64,000 nucleotides of DNA from Nonomuraea purpurea. GTDB taxonomy: Bacteria; Actinomycetota; Actinomycetes; Streptosporangiales; Streptosporangiaceae. Below, one piece after another: positions 8,488 through 16,835 of this stretch (position 1 is the stretch's first letter; every line of letters starts with the position of its first letter). A model generated the notes under the pieces. It saw nothing but the letters and a program-made list of their open reading frames with translations. It was not told the origin of the DNA and made no database searches. The DNA is taken from contig NZ_JBHSBI010000032.1 of the NCBI RefSeq assembly GCF_042650645.1, positions 83,647 through 147,646 of the forward strand. Direction: 5' to 3'. The position numbers and the translations under genes are program-made.

Positions 8488-9565
8488 GAGAGCGCGGGAA
8501 CGGCAACCGCTCCTCGACGGGCGCGATCCCGAACGGGCGATGCGGCAGCGTCTGGTACCAGTAGGCGACCGAGGAGAAGTCGTCCGAGCGCTTGTTGGCG
8601 TGGCCGTGCTCGATCGTCACCCTGATGGACTCGGTGAAGGTGATCGGGTCCTCGACGTGGAAGCGGTAGAGGGAGATCTCGCCGCTCCAGTTGTCCCCGC
8701 CGGGCATGGTGATGCCGTGGTAGGGGGCGTGATACGTCTGCGTCGGGCACCACGCGGTGTTGAAGTAGTCCTCGGTGCCGGTGCCGTGCAGGGAGGGCGG
8801 AAACGGCTCTCCGTCGATGAAGATCATGTCATCGCCCTCGCCGTACCAGTTCCAGTCGCTGGTCTCGCGCAGGTTGCGGATGTTGAGCACGCAGCCGACG
8901 TAGTGGCCGCGCCCCTGCGCGTCGAGGATGACGTAGTTGCCGTCGCCGGTGTCGTTGATGCCCTCGACCTGGTACTCGCGGTTGCTCTGCGTGCCCTGCG
9001 GCACCCCGTCCGTCGGCCGCTCGCTACGCCACTGCGCGTGGAAGTAGCCGAGGTCGTCGGCGGCGGAGTCGAACAGCTCGTAGTCGATGTAGTAGTAGAA
9101 GAACACCGGCTCGGCCGACAGTTCGCTGATCAGCTCCACCCGCGCCCGCCCGGCGAAGGGCATGTGGAACCACGAGTTGAAGGACTTGCCGTCCTGCGGG
9201 CTCATCTGCAGCGGCGCGGAGACGAAGTTCGCCGTCTTGGCGTGGCCCATGCCGAAGAAGTCGCCGAGCGGCACCAGCACGCTCGGGTGCTCCTGGTCGT
9301 CCCAGGTGATCTTCAGAACGAGCCGGCGCAGGTAGTCGACGTCCACCGCGTCCGGCACGTCCTTCAGCGGCAGCGCCACCGTGCACCAGATGTGGTTGAT
9401 GGAGCCGGGCCCCTCGATGTCGGCCAGCGTCACGGTGGTGCCGGCCTGGACGGTCAGGCGGTCCTCGTTGCCGCCCGTACGGTCGTAGCTGGAGACCCGC
9501 TTGCGCTTGGAGGCCCGAAGGCGGGGCAGGTCGCGCAGGCTGCTGCCGTAGTTGCCATAGGTCAT
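8483..9565 (-). CDS. Cytoplasmic GH172 (DUF2961) family protein
   Basis: The 360-residue protein has no signal peptide, so it should act in the cytoplasm. Family motifs include SSYDRTGGNEDR near residue 30, EGPGSINHIWCT, and SLHGTGTEDYFNTAW in the C-terminal half, the last matching the GTGTED motif of the secreted paralogue at 3161-5653. It is about half the length of that protein and corresponds to the single-domain GH172 form. It lies between the CUT1 permease and lacI genes. A reasonable role is hydrolysis of imported furanoside oligosaccharides; the exact linkage is unknown. Confidence 0.85.
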   Translation of the reverse strand: MTYGNYGSSLRDLPRLRASKRKRVSSYDRTGGNEDRLTVQAGTTVTLADIEGPGSINHIWCTVALPLKDVPDAVDVDYLRRLVLKITWDDQEHPSVLVPLGDFFGMGHAKTANFVSAPLQMSPQDGKSFNSWFHMPFAGRARVELISELSAEPVFFYYYIDYELFDSAADDLGYFHAQWRSERPTDGVPQGTQSNREYQVEGINDTGDGNYVILDAQGRGHYVGCVLNIRNLRETSDWNWYGEGDDMIFIDGEPFPPSLHGTGTEDYFNTAWCPTQTYHAPYHGITMPGGDNWSGEISLYRFHVEDPITFTESIRVTIEHGHANKRSDDFSSVAYWYQTLPHRPFGIAPVEERLPFPRSR

Positions 9566-9577
9566 GCGATGTGATCC

Positions 9578-10375
9578 TTACTTCAGTCCGGAGGTCTTGA
9601 TCGCCTCGACGAGCCGGCGCTGGCCGAGCACGAACGCGATCAGGGTGGGCACGGCCGCGATCAACGTCGCGGCCAGGACGTAGTTCCAGGCCGAGCCGTA
9701 CTGGCCTTGGAGGGTGGCGATCCCGACCTGCACCATGCGCAGCCCAGGGTCTCGGGTGGCGGTCAGCGGCCACAGGAACGCATTCCAGTTGGCCAGGAAG
9801 AAGAGCACGGACAGCGAGGCGAGCACGGGCCGGCTGAGGGGCACGACGACCTGCCACCAGCGCCGGAAATATCCGCATCCGTCGAGGTCGGCGGCCTCCT
9901 CCAGCTCACGCGGGATCGTCAGGTAGTACTGACGCAGCAGGAAGATCCCGAAGGCGTGGAAGATCGCCGGCAGGATCAGCCCCGCGTACGTGTCCAGCAG
10001 CCCGAGCTGCCTGGCCACCAGGAACAGCGGCACGAGGATCACCGGCAGCGACACCAGCAGCGTGGAGACGATCATCGAGAAGATCACCTGCCGGCCGGGG
10101 AAGCGCAGCCGGGCCAGCGCGTAGGCGGCCATCGAGTGCAGCACGAGCGCGATCACCGTGACCGCCACGGAGACGATCGCGCTGTTGAGCATGTAGCGGC
10201 CGATGGGCACCTCGGTCAGCACGTACAGGACGTTGTCCAGGGTGAGCCTGCTCGGCAACGCCACGTCGAACAGCTCGTCCGCGGGCTTGAGCACCACCAC
10301 CAGCAGCCACACCAGCGGCGCGACCGTCACGGCCGCCAGCACGTACCCGACGAGCGCGCGCAGCCTAACCGACAT
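9578..10375 (-). CDS. Carbohydrate ABC transporter permease, CUT1 (MalG-like)
   Basis: The protein has 265 residues and six predicted membrane segments, beginning with ALVGYVLAAVTVAPLVWLLV. It has the EAA loop that contacts the ATPase (EEAADLDGCGYFRRWWQVV) in the second half and ends with a basic tail. It pairs with the permease gene upstream, which it overlaps by 11 bp. No ATPase gene is in this operon; such CUT1 systems in actinomycetes usually share a genomic MsiK-type ATPase, which is family knowledge. It lies in unit B, between the binding protein and GH172 genes. Confidence 0.9.
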   Translation of the reverse strand: MSVRLRALVGYVLAAVTVAPLVWLLVVVLKPADELFDVALPSRLTLDNVLYVLTEVPIGRYMLNSAIVSVAVTVIALVLHSMAAYALARLRFPGRQVIFSMIVSTLLVSLPVILVPLFLVARQLGLLDTYAGLILPAIFHAFGIFLLRQYYLTIPRELEEAADLDGCGYFRRWWQVVVPLSRPVLASLSVLFFLANWNAFLWPLTATRDPGLRMVQVGIATLQGQYGSAWNYVLAATLIAAVPTLIAFVLGQRRLVEAIKTSGLK

Positions 10376-11318
10376 CGAACCGGCCTCCCTTCGTGGCCCC
10401 GAACATGACCCCCGTGGCCACGACCAGGAAGGCGACGACCGCCGTGGTCAGCGCCGCCGCGTAGCCGTAGTTGTTGAAGGTGAAAGCCTGCTGGTAGATG
10501 TAGAAGACGACGCTGGAGGTGCTGCCCGCGGGGCCGCCCTTGGTCAGGACGTACACCAGGTCGAACGCCTGCAGCCCGGTGACGGCGCCGACGGTCGAGT
10601 TGACCAGCACGAAGAAGCTGGTCGGCCGGAGCAGCGGCCAGATGACATACCTGAAACGCTGCCACGCGCTGGCGCCGTCGACCCGCGCCGCCTCCTCGTA
10701 CTCCTTGGGGATGTCCTTCAGCCCGCCGAGCAGGATCAGCATCTGGTAGCCCATGAGGAACCAGATGCTGATCACCACGAGCGACCCGAGCGCGAGGGCG
10801 GGGTTGCCCAGGAACGACACATCGCCCAGCCCGAAGGGCCGCAGCAGCGCGGGCACCGCGCCCTGCTTGTCGGTCAGCAGGAACTGCCACACCACGCCGA
10901 CCACGACGAGGCTGATGACGTGCGGCAGGAAGAACATCGTGCGCACCAGGCCGACCCCGGGGAAGTGGTCGCGCACCAGCATCGCGAGCCCGAGGCTGAC
11001 CACGAAGCCGATGGGGACGAACGTCACCATGTACCTCAGCGTGACCTGGACGCTCTGCCAGAGCTGCGCGTCGCCCGCCATCTGCGCGAAGTTGTCCAGG
11101 CCGACGAAGGTGTAACCGCCGAAGCCGTCCACGCTGAACAGGGACACGCCGACGGCCAGCACCATCGGCAGGCCGACGAAGACGAGCAGGCCGAGCAGGT
11201 CAGGCAGGACGAACGCGTACCCGGCCAGGGCCTCCCTCCTGCGGCGCGTCCACCTCGGGGGCGCCGTGCCGGCGGGCGTCGTGACGGGCGCGCTCGAATC
11301 GACCATTGTGGCCATCAC
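10365..11318 (-). CDS. Carbohydrate ABC transporter permease, CUT1 (MalF-like)
   Basis: The 317-residue protein has a short cytoplasmic, Pro/Thr-rich N-terminus (residues 1-30), then six membrane segments beginning AFVLPDLLGLLVFVGLPMV. The EAA loop (EEAARVDGASAWQRFRYVIWP) is intact. The start is GTG 11318 or ATG 11315; a GAGAGG sequence lies at a suitable distance upstream. It forms a heterodimeric channel with the next permease and imports the sugar bound by the lipoprotein encoded at 11346-12695. No ATPase gene is present locally. Confidence 0.9.
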   Translation of the reverse strand: MMATMVDSSAPVTTPAGTAPPRWTRRRREALAGYAFVLPDLLGLLVFVGLPMVLAVGVSLFSVDGFGGYTFVGLDNFAQMAGDAQLWQSVQVTLRYMVTFVPIGFVVSLGLAMLVRDHFPGVGLVRTMFFLPHVISLVVVGVVWQFLLTDKQGAVPALLRPFGLGDVSFLGNPALALGSLVVISIWFLMGYQMLILLGGLKDIPKEYEEAARVDGASAWQRFRYVIWPLLRPTSFFVLVNSTVGAVTGLQAFDLVYVLTKGGPAGSTSSVVFYIYQQAFTFNNYGYAAALTTAVVAFLVVATGVMFGATKGGRFDVG

Positions 11319-11345
11319 CTACCGCCTCTCTCCACTCGGGCCGGT

Positions 11346-12695
11346 TCACAACATCGCCGCACCCTTGTAGCCCTTCAGGAACGTGTCGATCTTCGATGCG
11401 GCCTCGGCCGCCGCCTGCGCCGGGTCCACCCCGCCGAGCTGGGCGGCCTGGATGGCGTCCGACACGGCCTTGTACACCTCGGGCGTGTAGCGCGGCTCGG
11501 TCCGCCCGCCGGGGACGACCCGCTCCAGGAAGACCTTGAGCGCGGGCGTGTCGAACGCCCCCGCCGACTTGGCCGCCGCCTCGACCGACTTGCGGGCGGG
11601 CAGGTTCGTCTTGACGACGGTGTTCCACTGCCGTCCGCGCTCGACGCCCTCGGCGTCGGTCGCGCCCAGCGCCCAGGCAATGAACGTGGCCGCCGCCTCC
11701 GGGTTGGCGCCCTTGGCGTTGGCCACGAACGCCCATCCGCCGATGTCGGTCGTGTACGTGCCGCCGTCGGGGACGGGCAGCGGGAACACCCCGTACTTGA
11801 AGTCCTTCTGCTGCTGCTCGAGCTCCGACACCGACCAGATGCCGCTCTGCTGCATGGCGACGTAGCCGGAGCCGAGGTTCGCCGGCGCGTTGCCGGCGCC
11901 GTCGCCCTGCGGCTTGCGCGGCGCGACCTTGCTGGTGATCGCGTCCTGCCACAGCTTGAGCGCGCTGTGCACGCCGGGCGCGTTGAAGCCGGGCCCCCCG
12001 TTGTCCGGGACGGCCGAGCCGCCCGCCATCCACATGAACGGGTACCACGTGAAGTTCTGGTAGTAGCCGGGGATGGTCTCGAACAACATCCCGAACCGGT
12101 CCTTGGTGGTCAGCTTGGCGGCCACGTCGAGGAGCTGGTCCCAGGTCTTGGGGATGTCGCCTTCGGAGAGTTTCGCCTGCTCGAACGCGTCGAGGCTGTA
12201 GTAGACGGCCAGCGGCTCGCGTTCCATGGGCAGGCCGTAGACCTTGTCGCCGACCTTGCGGGTGTCGAGCACGCCGTCGGCGAAGTCGGCCATCTGGTCG
12301 GGCTTGAGGTGCGGCGTCAGATCGGTCAGCACGCCGCCGTTGTAGTACCGGAGGAAGTCGCCGGGGCTGAGCAGGAAGATGTCCGGCCCCTCACCGGCGG
12401 AGAACGCGGTCTGCAGGGCCGTACCCGCGAGGTACTCCGACACGGGCAGGTAGTGGAGCTTGACCTTGACCTCATTGCCCGCGTTCCAGGCCGCCACCAG
12501 GTCGGTGAACCACTTGCTCTGCGCGTCAGCCTGCGGGTTGGGACCGTAGAAGTTCCAGAACGTCAGCTCCTTGGCGTTGCCGCCCGTGCCCCCGCCCCCG
12601 CACGCCGACAGCAGCGGCGTCGCCATGGCCGAACCTAACATCACGGCGCCGCCACGCAGCAGCGATCTGCGGGTCACCCTCTCGAAGGCTGACAT
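11346..12695 (-). CDS. Extracellular sugar-binding lipoprotein (CUT1), Tat-type signal
   Basis: This is a 449-residue solute-binding protein. The N-terminus has a twin-arginine signal (TRRSLLRGG) and a lipobox LLSAC followed by a Gly-rich linker, so it is probably exported folded and lipid-anchored. The mature part shows family motifs such as LTFWNFYGPNPQ and GEGPDIFLLSPGDF. AGGAGG (12702-12707) decides the start: it abuts ATG 12701 but is six bases from ATG 12695, so the shorter form is preferred. It is the first gene of unit B, under an operator-covered promoter. The ligand is presumably an oligosaccharide related to the GH172 substrates. Confidence 0.9.
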   Translation of the reverse strand: MSAFERVTRRSLLRGGAVMLGSAMATPLLSACGGGGTGGNAKELTFWNFYGPNPQADAQSKWFTDLVAAWNAGNEVKVKLHYLPVSEYLAGTALQTAFSAGEGPDIFLLSPGDFLRYYNGGVLTDLTPHLKPDQMADFADGVLDTRKVGDKVYGLPMEREPLAVYYSLDAFEQAKLSEGDIPKTWDQLLDVAAKLTTKDRFGMLFETIPGYYQNFTWYPFMWMAGGSAVPDNGGPGFNAPGVHSALKLWQDAITSKVAPRKPQGDGAGNAPANLGSGYVAMQQSGIWSVSELEQQQKDFKYGVFPLPVPDGGTYTTDIGGWAFVANAKGANPEAAATFIAWALGATDAEGVERGRQWNTVVKTNLPARKSVEAAAKSAGAFDTPALKVFLERVVPGGRTEPRYTPEVYKAVSDAIQAAQLGGVDPAQAAAEAASKIDTFLKGYKGAAML

Positions 12696-12735
12696 ATCCA
12701 TCCTCCTGATCGTTCGAAAGCTCTTGGGGGCGAGC

Positions 12736-12822
12736 AATCGATTTCTCAGAAATCTAGGAGCCAGGGTGCCCACCGTCAAGAACTCCCTGTTACAGCTTGC
12801 TAAAGCTAGGAATCGATATCCT
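12736..12822. promoter_or_regulatory. LacI-type operators at the CUT1 operon promoter
   Basis: A perfect AATCGATT core (12736-12743) lies just downstream of the -10 box, at the expected transcription start. A second, less symmetric site (AGGAATCGATATCCT, 12808-12822) lies upstream of the -35 box. A repressor bound at both could loop across the promoter. The core matches those at 7094-7116 and 8477-8484. Confidence 0.7.
12751..12779 (-). promoter_or_regulatory. Sigma70-type promoter of the CUT1-GH172-lacI operon
   Basis: On the minus strand TTGACG (12774-12779) and TAGATT (12751-12756) are separated by 17 bp, followed by the operator at the predicted start site near 12744. Box sequences, spacing and operator position repeat those of the promoter at 7124-7152. 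From the upstream operator (12822) to 12997 I see no gene. Confidence 0.75.
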
Positions 12823-12997
12823 CACGAGACCTGCGGCCGCACTCCCCGACGCGCCACGACCGGACATCGCCCAAGCACTTCGTGTACACGAATTGCATCC
12901 TCATAGTCTTTCTCCCGTCCTAGATCGTGCGCAGCCACCGCAGGGGCGTGCGTATACGTGCTGGTCTGGTCGTGGGACGTGGCCTCGGCCTGGGCGA

Positions 12998-13885
12998 TCA
13001 CTGCGTTCCTGGCCGATCGGGTCCGCTCCGGTGGGCGGCTGATCGCCGGTACTCGGTGGGTGTCAGCCCGACCAGTGTCCGGAAGCGGCGGGCGAAGTAC
13101 GTCGGATCGTCCCAGCCGACGGCGGCGCCGACCCGGGCGGCCGGCAGGGACGAGTGCGCCAGCAGCGTGGCGGCGCGCTCGGCCCGCAGCCGGGCCAGGA
13201 AGCCGAGCGGCGTCAGCCCGACGTACCGTACGAACAGCCGGCCGAGATAGGCGGGATCCAGGTTGACCGCCCTGGCGAGATCATTCAGCCGCCACGGATG
13301 GGCGGGCTCCGCCTCGAACCGGGCGATGGTGGCGGCGACCGCGTAATGGACGGCGGGCTCGAGCGTCTCCTGTGCAGGGCCACGGCCGTCGGCCAGGACG
13401 CCGAGCACGGTGACCAGCCGGCCCAGCACCCGGCCCGGCCGGCTCGGGTCGGCCCCGAGGTCCCGTTCGAGCAGGCCGATCTCCGCGATGGCCTCCTCGG
13501 CGGCGGCCGGGTCGACGGTCGTGACCGCCACGCCGTGCGTGCCGGACGCCACCGGATCGGTCCACAACATCCGGCGCAACATCGGGATGTCGTACAGCAG
13601 CGCCAACTCGGCCCGCAGCGTCTGGGCGGACAGGCAGCAGTTGGCGACGGTCAGGCCGGCGCAGTCCCGGAACCCGTGCCAGGCGCCGGGGCGCAGCACG
13701 ATGACCTGCCCGCGCCGCAGCGGGCGCTCGCCCTGGCTGGTCACGTGCCGGCCGTCACCGGTTCCGATCACGGCGATCTCGAGGAAGTCGTGCGCGTGCG
13801 GCTCGATGTCGCGGTTCAGATGGTGGACACCTGCCAGGACCGGGCTCCCGGCGAACAGCGCGTGCTCGTGCAGGGTGGCAGGCAT
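12998..13885 (-). CDS. AraC-family transcriptional regulator (cupin plus HTH)
   Basis: The 295-residue protein has an N-terminal cupin-like sensing domain (HHLNRDIEPHAHDFLEIAVIG, about residues 20-42, and LRRGQVIVLRPGAWHGF) and a C-terminal double helix-turn-helix of AraC type (WRLNDLARAVNLDPAYLGRLF and AAVGWDDPTYFARRFRTLVG, about residues 195-285). It is divergent from the dioxygenase-like gene at 13990, and a 13-bp direct repeat in the intergenic region is a likely binding site. Proteins of this type often sense sugars or small carbonyl compounds. Its position beside the sugar operons is suggestive only. Confidence 0.9.
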   Translation of the reverse strand: MPATLHEHALFAGSPVLAGVHHLNRDIEPHAHDFLEIAVIGTGDGRHVTSQGERPLRRGQVIVLRPGAWHGFRDCAGLTVANCCLSAQTLRAELALLYDIPMLRRMLWTDPVASGTHGVAVTTVDPAAAEEAIAEIGLLERDLGADPSRPGRVLGRLVTVLGVLADGRGPAQETLEPAVHYAVAATIARFEAEPAHPWRLNDLARAVNLDPAYLGRLFVRYVGLTPLGFLARLRAERAATLLAHSSLPAARVGAAVGWDDPTYFARRFRTLVGLTPTEYRRSAAHRSGPDRPGTQ

Positions 13886-13916
13886 GTCGGGATCGTACGG
13901 CTACATGCCGGGATCG
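13883..13916. promoter_or_regulatory. Direct repeat between the divergent araC-like and dioxygenase-like genes
   Basis: CATGTCGGGATCG (13883-13895) and CATGCCGGGATCG (13904-13916) are direct repeats with one mismatch and a 21-bp period, two helical turns, as expected for AraC-family half-sites. The first copy overlaps the start codon of the regulator gene, so autorepression is possible. The assignment is inference. Confidence 0.5.
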
Positions 13917-13989
13917 GCCTAGCCCTGAACAGCCCACCACGACGACGCTTGCAGTATCCCAACGGCGAGAACCTTGGAGGTCAGTGGTG

Positions 13990-14784
13990 ATGACGGCCAC
14001 GAACGAGCAGTCCGCCAGCGACGTCGGCGCAGACGGCCGGGTGTCGGAGGAACTGGTGGCGGCCTACCGTGAGCACGGTTTCGTCCGAGTGCGCGGCGTC
14101 CTCGAACCCGACCGGATCGAGCGCTTCCGGGCCGGCGCGGCCGCGTTCCTGGCGGCGCATCGCGCGGAGAGCCTGGAGAAGCAGGGCGTCTTCAGCCAGC
14201 TCGTCAACGTCTGGCAACGCGATCCGACGCTGCGGGAGCTCACGTTCGACCGGCGGCTCGGCCGGATCGCCGAACAGCTCGCCGGGTTCCCGTTGCGGCT
14301 CTGGCACGACCAGATGCTGGTCAAGAAGCCGCACAACAACGCCGCCACGGAGTTTCACCAGGACCGTCCTTACTGGCCGCACGCGGGTGACCGGCTCCCG
14401 CTGTCGGCGTGGATCGCACTGGTCGACGTCCCGCCGGAGCGGGGCTGCATGACCTTCCTGCCCGGCACCCAGGATCGCACCGGCCTGCGCCCACAGGACC
14501 TCCACCACGAGGAGGACCTGTTCGAGATGGAACCGTCGCTGCGCTGGATCCCCCGCGTCACCGTGCCGCTCCGTGCCGGCGACTGCACCTTCCACAGCGG
14601 CTACACCGGCCACATGGCACTCCCCAACCGCACCGACCAGGCCCGGTTCGCGCACGTCACCATCTACATGGACGAGGCGACCCGCTACAGCGGGACCGGG
14701 CACGTCGTGACCGATCCGCTCAAACTCGCCGCGGGCGACCGGCTGGACGGCAACGCCTTCCCCCGCCCCTGGGCGAGGTCATGA
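13990..14784 (+). CDS. Phytanoyl-CoA dioxygenase (PhyH) family protein
   Basis: This 264-residue protein is an Fe(II)/2-oxoglutarate-dependent dioxygenase-like enzyme. The metal-binding HxD is in EFHQDRPYWPH (about residues 120-130), and the distal His lies in HSGYTGHMALPNRT followed by R/K candidates for 2-oxoglutarate binding. GGAGG at 13976-13980 serves starts at GTG 13987 or ATG 13990; the ATG is used here. The family hydroxylates small substrates such as acyl-CoAs, amino acids or sugar derivatives. It is divergent from the AraC-type regulator, which probably controls it. The substrate is not predictable. Confidence 0.85.
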   Translation: MTATNEQSASDVGADGRVSEELVAAYREHGFVRVRGVLEPDRIERFRAGAAAFLAAHRAESLEKQGVFSQLVNVWQRDPTLRELTFDRRLGRIAEQLAGFPLRLWHDQMLVKKPHNNAATEFHQDRPYWPHAGDRLPLSAWIALVDVPPERGCMTFLPGTQDRTGLRPQDLHHEEDLFEMEPSLRWIPRVTVPLRAGDCTFHSGYTGHMALPNRTDQARFAHVTIYMDEATRYSGTGHVVTDPLKLAAGDRLDGNAFPRPWARS

Positions 14785-15301
14785 CCTGGGCGGATGCCAG
14801 GAGCCCTGTCAGGCAGGGTGATGAAGATCGGCGGATCGGGAGCGGCCACCCTTGCCGGGTGATACTCGTATCATCTATTGCGCATCTGCCATCTATGGCT
14901 TTGAGGATGCGATGCCGCTGAATGTCCCCGATCTCGGCGCTCTGCTCGACGAGGACACGCGTCCGTGGTCGTAAGCGGTCAAGTCGGAGACGCGTCCGTG
15001 GTGGCCTTCCTCATTGGGCGCGGGGAGAGCGACGTGGGCGGGGTTCGCGGAGCCGGCGGTGCACGGCCCCAGCCCGATGCGGCTGGGGGCTGCCTTGCCG
15101 AGTAAGCGGCGAGAATGGATCATGCCGGTGACGCGAAAGACGTGCGGGGGGCGTACATCGCGATGAACTCGGGCGCGCTGAGCGTCACCAAGGTCTTCGC
15201 CTGGCCCACCACCGAGGCGGTGCGCGTACTCAAGCGGCGCCAACTGGCCGCTGCTCCCGAGGAGGGCCGTGCCATGCACGGATACATCCCTCTTCAGCGG
15301 C
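14785..15301. other. Gene-poor stretch with one dyad element; no gene recognised
   Basis: No open frame here has family-like motifs or a convincing start. The notable element is GATACTCGTATC at 14861-14872, a GATAC/GTATC inverted repeat that contains the CTCGTATC core found in the cluster intergenic regions at 35, 42 and 50 kb. A 13-bp direct repeat (ACGCGTCCGTGGT) lies at 14957-14969 and 14990-15002. A 20-codon frame begins at ATG 14911 (MPLNVPDLGALLDEDTRPWS) but is probably chance or a decayed gene. Confidence 0.5.
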
Positions 15302-15814
15302 TTAGGTCTTTTCCGCGAGCCCTCGGCGGCGCAGCCGGCTGATCCACCCCTGAGCTGTGTGCGTGGGGACGTCGTAGTGCTTGGCGACGCCGGCGATGCT
15401 GCTGGCCTCGCTGTAAACGCGCTGCAACTCCGCGGGATCGGGCATCTTGCGATAGGCCCTGGCCGTGGTCAGGCCACCGCCCGCGGCCGGCGCCTGGGGA
15501 GCGGCACGCTTGCGGGCAACCGGGCGGCGGGCAGGCTCGGCCTCAGGCGGCTCGGGTGCGCTCGGCGCCGCCGCCGGCGGCGGGGGCGGCGTGACCGCGT
15601 GCGCACTCTCCGTGGGGGCGAATGCCCTGGCAAGGTATTCCAGATCGACGAAGGGCAGCGGGCCGCTCGCCAGGTCGGCACCCACCTGGGCACGCATGGT
15701 GAACTCCACCACGTGCGGCTGACCGTCGATGATCTCGACGCGGACAACCATGTCAGGTTTTGCCTCTTGGCCGTCCACTACGGGGGCGATGGTTATCGCG
15801 TATTGCTTTGTCAT
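15302..15814 (-). CDS. Hypothetical protein with C-terminal HTH-like segment and Pro/Ala-rich linker
   Basis: The 170-residue protein starts MTKQYAITIA. Residues 1-70 form a small beta-rich domain with acidic and hydrophobic alternation. Residues 75-120 are Pro/Ala-rich and end in a basic stretch (RRPVARKRAA). The C-terminal 45 residues (ELQRVYSEASSIAGVAKHYD, then HTAQGWISRLRRRGL) look like a helix-turn-helix, as in small actinobacterial DNA-binding proteins. I do not recognise a named family. It follows the ArsR-like regulator on the same strand after a 157-bp gap. A regulatory or DNA-associated role is inferred from the HTH-like tail alone. Confidence 0.65.
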   Translation of the reverse strand: MTKQYAITIAPVVDGQEAKPDMVVRVEIIDGQPHVVEFTMRAQVGADLASGPLPFVDLEYLARAFAPTESAHAVTPPPPPAAAPSAPEPPEAEPARRPVARKRAAPQAPAAGGGLTTARAYRKMPDPAELQRVYSEASSIAGVAKHYDVPTHTAQGWISRLRRRGLAEKT

Positions 15815-15971
15815 GGCATCTTCCACTATCTTGCCAGCTGACTCTGAACTCAAGCCTCGGACGAGCCTACGCCGGTACAGAAGTCTGGACTCCAGGCATC
15901 GCATACTCGAACCTGCATGCATAATAGCAGAGCCCATGTCCATGGCCATGGGAAGGCGCCAACCACAGCTG

Positions 15972-16835
15972 TTACGTGCAGCTCGAGCAGCTGGACCCCA
16001 TGAGCAGCACGGCGAGCCTGGACAGCTCATAGCTTTCCGCCGCCCCCGGGCAGACGCTGAGCAGGCCATCCGCCTCAAGGACGGCCAGGTCACGCCGTAC
16101 GACGAGCAGGTCCTGGTTGTACCGGCAGGCCAGCTCCTCCAGCGTCCGCGGCTCCCGGAGATCTTCCAGCAGCCCGAGGGAATTCCCGCCGACGACGGAG
16201 CGGAGGTCGCGGGCCGTGCACGAGCGGCATCTGTCCCAGCTCTTCGCGCTGAATGCCGGATAGAGCAGCACCACCGGGTCGGATACGAGCAGCACGATCC
16301 GATTGCACAGCAGGGTCGGCATGAGCACGAGACTGTCAAAACTGCCGAGCTCGGTCTGGCATCGGGTGTCCACCTCGAGGATCTCGCCGTCGAAATGGAC
16401 AGAGACGTTGAGGTCGGCGAAGAGCGCCTGAAGCCCTCCCGTCGCGAGCTTGCGCATCCGATACCGCAGATCCGCTTCCAGGATGTGGCGTAAGTCCGTC
16501 CACGCATCCGCCTGGGCCAGCGGCATCTCCTGGAACGGCCGTGTTCTCGGATGGGCCATGCCGGACAGGAGCAGCCTGCACGGTTGTCTGCCGGGTGGCC
16601 GCGGCGTGCGGCCCATCGCCCGCCTGACCTTGCCCGGGCAGCTGATGTCGGCGAGCCCGAAAGGGTGGACGGGTGTGACGTGCACCTGGGCTTCAGGGCT
16701 CGATGCCACCTCACCGCGGCCGGCTCTCCAGCGATCGTCGAGGAAGCGCAGGCTTGCCAGGGCCGCCGCCCGTGGAGACAGCCCCATCCGAAACGTCATT
16801 TCATGTCGGCTGTCCAGCAGCAGTCGTACGGCCAC
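15972..16835 (-). CDS. ArsR-like winged-helix transcriptional regulator (DUF5937-type architecture)
   Basis: The 287-residue protein starts at GTG 16835. The long N-terminal region (RHEMTFRMGLSPRAAALASL and onward) and the C-terminal winged-helix segment (GNSLGLLEDLREPRTLEELA, then VVRRDLAVLEADGLLSV) match the architecture of actinobacterial ArsR/DUF5937 proteins. No Cys-rich metal site typical of true ArsR is evident, although it ends with SSCSSCT. It could regulate the DrrAB exporter genes divergent across the AT-rich spacer, or the cluster; it is the regulator candidate closest to the cluster in this window. Confidence 0.7.
   Translation of the reverse strand: MAVRLLLDSRHEMTFRMGLSPRAAALASLRFLDDRWRAGRGEVASSPEAQVHVTPVHPFGLADISCPGKVRRAMGRTPRPPGRQPCRLLLSGMAHPRTRPFQEMPLAQADAWTDLRHILEADLRYRMRKLATGGLQALFADLNVSVHFDGEILEVDTRCQTELGSFDSLVLMPTLLCNRIVLLVSDPVVLLYPAFSAKSWDRCRSCTARDLRSVVGGNSLGLLEDLREPRTLEELACRYNQDLLVVRRDLAVLEADGLLSVCPGAAESYELSRLAVLLMGSSCSSCT

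Noticed and set aside
14893..15279. 128-codon minus-strand frame and 76-codon plus-strand frame (15115-15342)
   Set aside because: Neither has recognisable motifs, a good start signal or operon context; the plus-strand frame also overlaps the end of the 15302 gene.
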